A stretch of DNA of 47,305 bases from a virus. Of the stretch, positions 46,180-47,305 are shown piece by piece. The notes under the pieces are model-generated. The model made no database searches. It saw only the letters and a list, made by a program, of their open reading frames with translations, and had not been told where the DNA came from. The stretch spans positions 1 to 47,305 of the IMG/VR virus record IMGVR_UViG_3300044798_000503; one strand, given 5' to 3'. The first letter of the stretch is position 1. The number at the start of each line of letters is the position of its first letter. The translations under genes were made by a program, and so were the position numbers.

Positions 46180-46611
46180 CTACTCGATCATCAGGACCTG
46201 GGCGGAGAGCGTCGGAAAGAGGGGGCTGCATGAGTAAGAATCTGCAATCCCCGGGAGTGTCTTGGCCTCAGTGCAATCGAACGATGCTTTGGGATCTCCT
46301 CCCCATTCGATGAATTGGACCGGAAACTCGTCATCGACGAATTTTAGGTGGAGAAACCATCCAGTATTTGCGGCGAAGAGCTGAAGGTATTCTGCGCCGC
46401 AGGGCGACCCGGGCGGAAAATCGTAGCGCCAGAGGCATTGCGACTCGCCCCCCTCGTCGGTCACCACGTGATCGAGGACGTAGGGTCCTGCCAACCCGGC
46501 GCACTCGGAACACTGGAGGTCACGGAGGGCCGGCAAAACGACCAGGACTTGCGCAGGCACTCCGTGTGCGTCGCAGTGCTGACAACACCTCTCGCAGTAC
46601 GGGTGGGGCAT
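46180..46611 (-). CDS. Cys-rich tail-region protein, unknown (143 aa)
   Basis: N-terminal C-x-x-C-C-x-x-C (HPYCERCCQHCDAHGVP) and DLQCSECAGLAGPY, then a Trp/Tyr-rich beta region (LWRYDFPPGSPCGAEYLQLF, WFLHLKFVDDEFPVQF). The ATG at 46611 follows the TAA of the upstream gene with no spacing (TAAATG). Likely a structural or assembly protein of the tail tip with zinc-binding loops. Function unknown. Confidence 0.7.
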   Translation of the reverse strand: MPHPYCERCCQHCDAHGVPAQVLVVLPALRDLQCSECAGLAGPYVLDHVVTDEGGESQCLWRYDFPPGSPCGAEYLQLFAANTGWFLHLKFVDDEFPVQFIEWGGDPKASFDCTEAKTLPGIADSYSCSPLFPTLSAQVLMIE

Positions 46612-47190
46612 TTATTGGTCCCCGAGGCAGGCGCTCTGGATGAACGTCGCATGGCCCTTGGACTCGCCGCTGGCCGTGCAGTCGACCATCCAGATGATCA
46701 ATGGCACCCCAGTGCCGGCGATCTTCGTCTGCCACTTGGCGATCTGGTTGTCGACGAGTACCGTCTCGGAACTCCCCGATACCGGGCTCTGCCCGTCATC
46801 CAGTGGCACGACATTGTCCACGGTGAAGCTCACGGCGGTCCTGTCCACCTGCCCGGTCGTCTTGGCCGAGCACATCCGGGCCAATACCTGAAGCGAAACG
46901 ATCTCCCAGCGGTCCCGCGCGTCGTTATACCAGGCCTTTCCCCGCGCGCCGTGGTTCGATCCGCTGTAACCGGTGCTATCGCGGCCCCGCGCGCGACGAT
47001 TGCCCTCCGAATCATCGTAGACCAGCAGCGTTTCGCCCTCCGTGTCGGCGTCGCTTCCATCGGCCTTCATCTGGTAGGCGTAGGCCGACCCGCCGGGCTC
47101 CAGGTCGGCCTTGAGTTCGAAGCGGAGAACGTCCGTCGGCGGCGCGGAACCCGGCCGGGCGAGGATCGGACCTGTGCGGGGATCGAACAT
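46612..47190 (-). CDS. Tail-region structural protein, unknown (192 aa)
   Basis: Beta-rich, soluble: DVLRFELKADLEPGGSAYAY, LLVYDDSEGNRRARGRDSTG, AWYNDARDRWEIVSLQVLAR. Three Cys. It looks like a minor tail or receptor-proximal domain, as in phage proteins that follow the hub gene. The ATG at 47190 follows a heptamer array with no SD. If the molecule is circular, its upstream neighbour is the 681-aa gene ending at 87. Confidence 0.7.
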   Translation of the reverse strand: MFDPRTGPILARPGSAPPTDVLRFELKADLEPGGSAYAYQMKADGSDADTEGETLLVYDDSEGNRRARGRDSTGYSGSNHGARGKAWYNDARDRWEIVSLQVLARMCSAKTTGQVDRTAVSFTVDNVVPLDDGQSPVSGSSETVLVDNQIAKWQTKIAGTGVPLIIWMVDCTASGESKGHATFIQSACLGDQ

Positions 47191-47192
47191 GG

Positions 47193-47240
47193 GGAGCTTT
47201 CAGCTATCAGTTGTCAGCTATCAGCCGGACAAGCCGAAAG
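47193..47240. repeat. Heptamer array with inverted end
   Basis: TCAGCTA/TCAGTTG units, then GCCGGACAAGCCGAAAGCTGACGG; part of the spacer at the right edge. Confidence 0.82.
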
Positions 47241-47250
47241 CTGACGGAAA

Positions 47251-47273
47251 AAGGGGTCAGGGGGAAGGGGGGG
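47251..47273. repeat. GGGGTCA / poly-G tract
   Basis: GGGGTCAGGGGGAAGGGG followed by a run of G residues at the right end, then a stretch resembling the left end (GGGGGTCTTCA, CAAAA, CCG, CAA). Confidence 0.8.
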
Positions 47274-47305
47274 GGGGTCTTCAAAGTCGCGACCAAAAAC
47301 CGCAA

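Noticed and set aside
1-47305. Diversity-generating retroelement or retron
   Set aside because: No reverse transcriptase motif (Y-x-D-D type) was seen, and the repeats are palindromic or tandem, not template/variable pairs.

Overview
This window looks like the genome, or nearly the whole genome, of a tailed temperate phage with a lambda-type head module. It infects a high-GC bacterium; a planctomycete is my best guess. The phage identity rests on recognisable genes: terminase small and large subunits, portal, S49 prohead protease with a nested scaffold, decoration protein, major capsid protein, tape measure and tyrosine integrase. The host guess is weak. It rests on high GC, many Cys-rich small proteins, many starts without a Shine-Dalgarno (SD) sequence, and repeat types I associate with planctomycete-like environmental genomes. 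I see no tail sheath, so a siphovirus is likeliest.

Nearly everything is on the minus strand, so the map reads right to left. 43.5-40.2 kb: small proteins, an ASCH protein and the integrase. 40.2-37.4 kb: small early proteins, a DUF2303-like protein and a putative replication initiator with embedded iteron-like repeats. 37.4-33.8 kb: a DNA-modification island (DUF5131, Dam-type methylase, second DUF5131, C5-cytosine methylase). 33.4-30.5 kb: an HTH protein, two papain-like cysteine peptidases, a thioredoxin-like membrane protein and a small membrane protein, which may form the lysis cassette. 30.4-26.4 kb: terminase, then an N4/N6 methylase. 26.3-22.1 kb: two small genes and an accessory island of five plus-strand genes, with a strong promoter overlapping a 26-bp palindrome. 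22.4-14.6 kb: portal, protease/scaffold, decoration, capsid and head-tail connectors. 14.5-0.1 kb: tail tube, tape measure, tail tip and receptor-binding-like proteins. The tail operon seems to run off the left end and resume at the right end (47.2-45.9 kb), so the molecule is probably circular or circularly permuted. Between 44.8 and 45.8 kb a plus-strand membrane-protein gene sits between two near-identical hairpin repeats. Next to it are a degenerate tRNA-Cys and a gene-poor, repeat-rich region that could hold attP.

The most unusual feature is the spacer DNA. Most gaps are filled by a few repeat families: (A) a bipartite palindrome whose copies differ by compensatory stem changes, which has also entered reading frames; (B) a 54-56 bp perfect hairpin; (C) a CACGGAGA hairpin; (D) 7-bp tandem arrays (TGATAGC or TGACCCC on the coding strand) that start at stop codons; and (F) a GTGCCGG/CCGGCAC palindrome. 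Head and tail genes without repeats at their starts generally keep a good SD. Several repeat-bounded genes have none.
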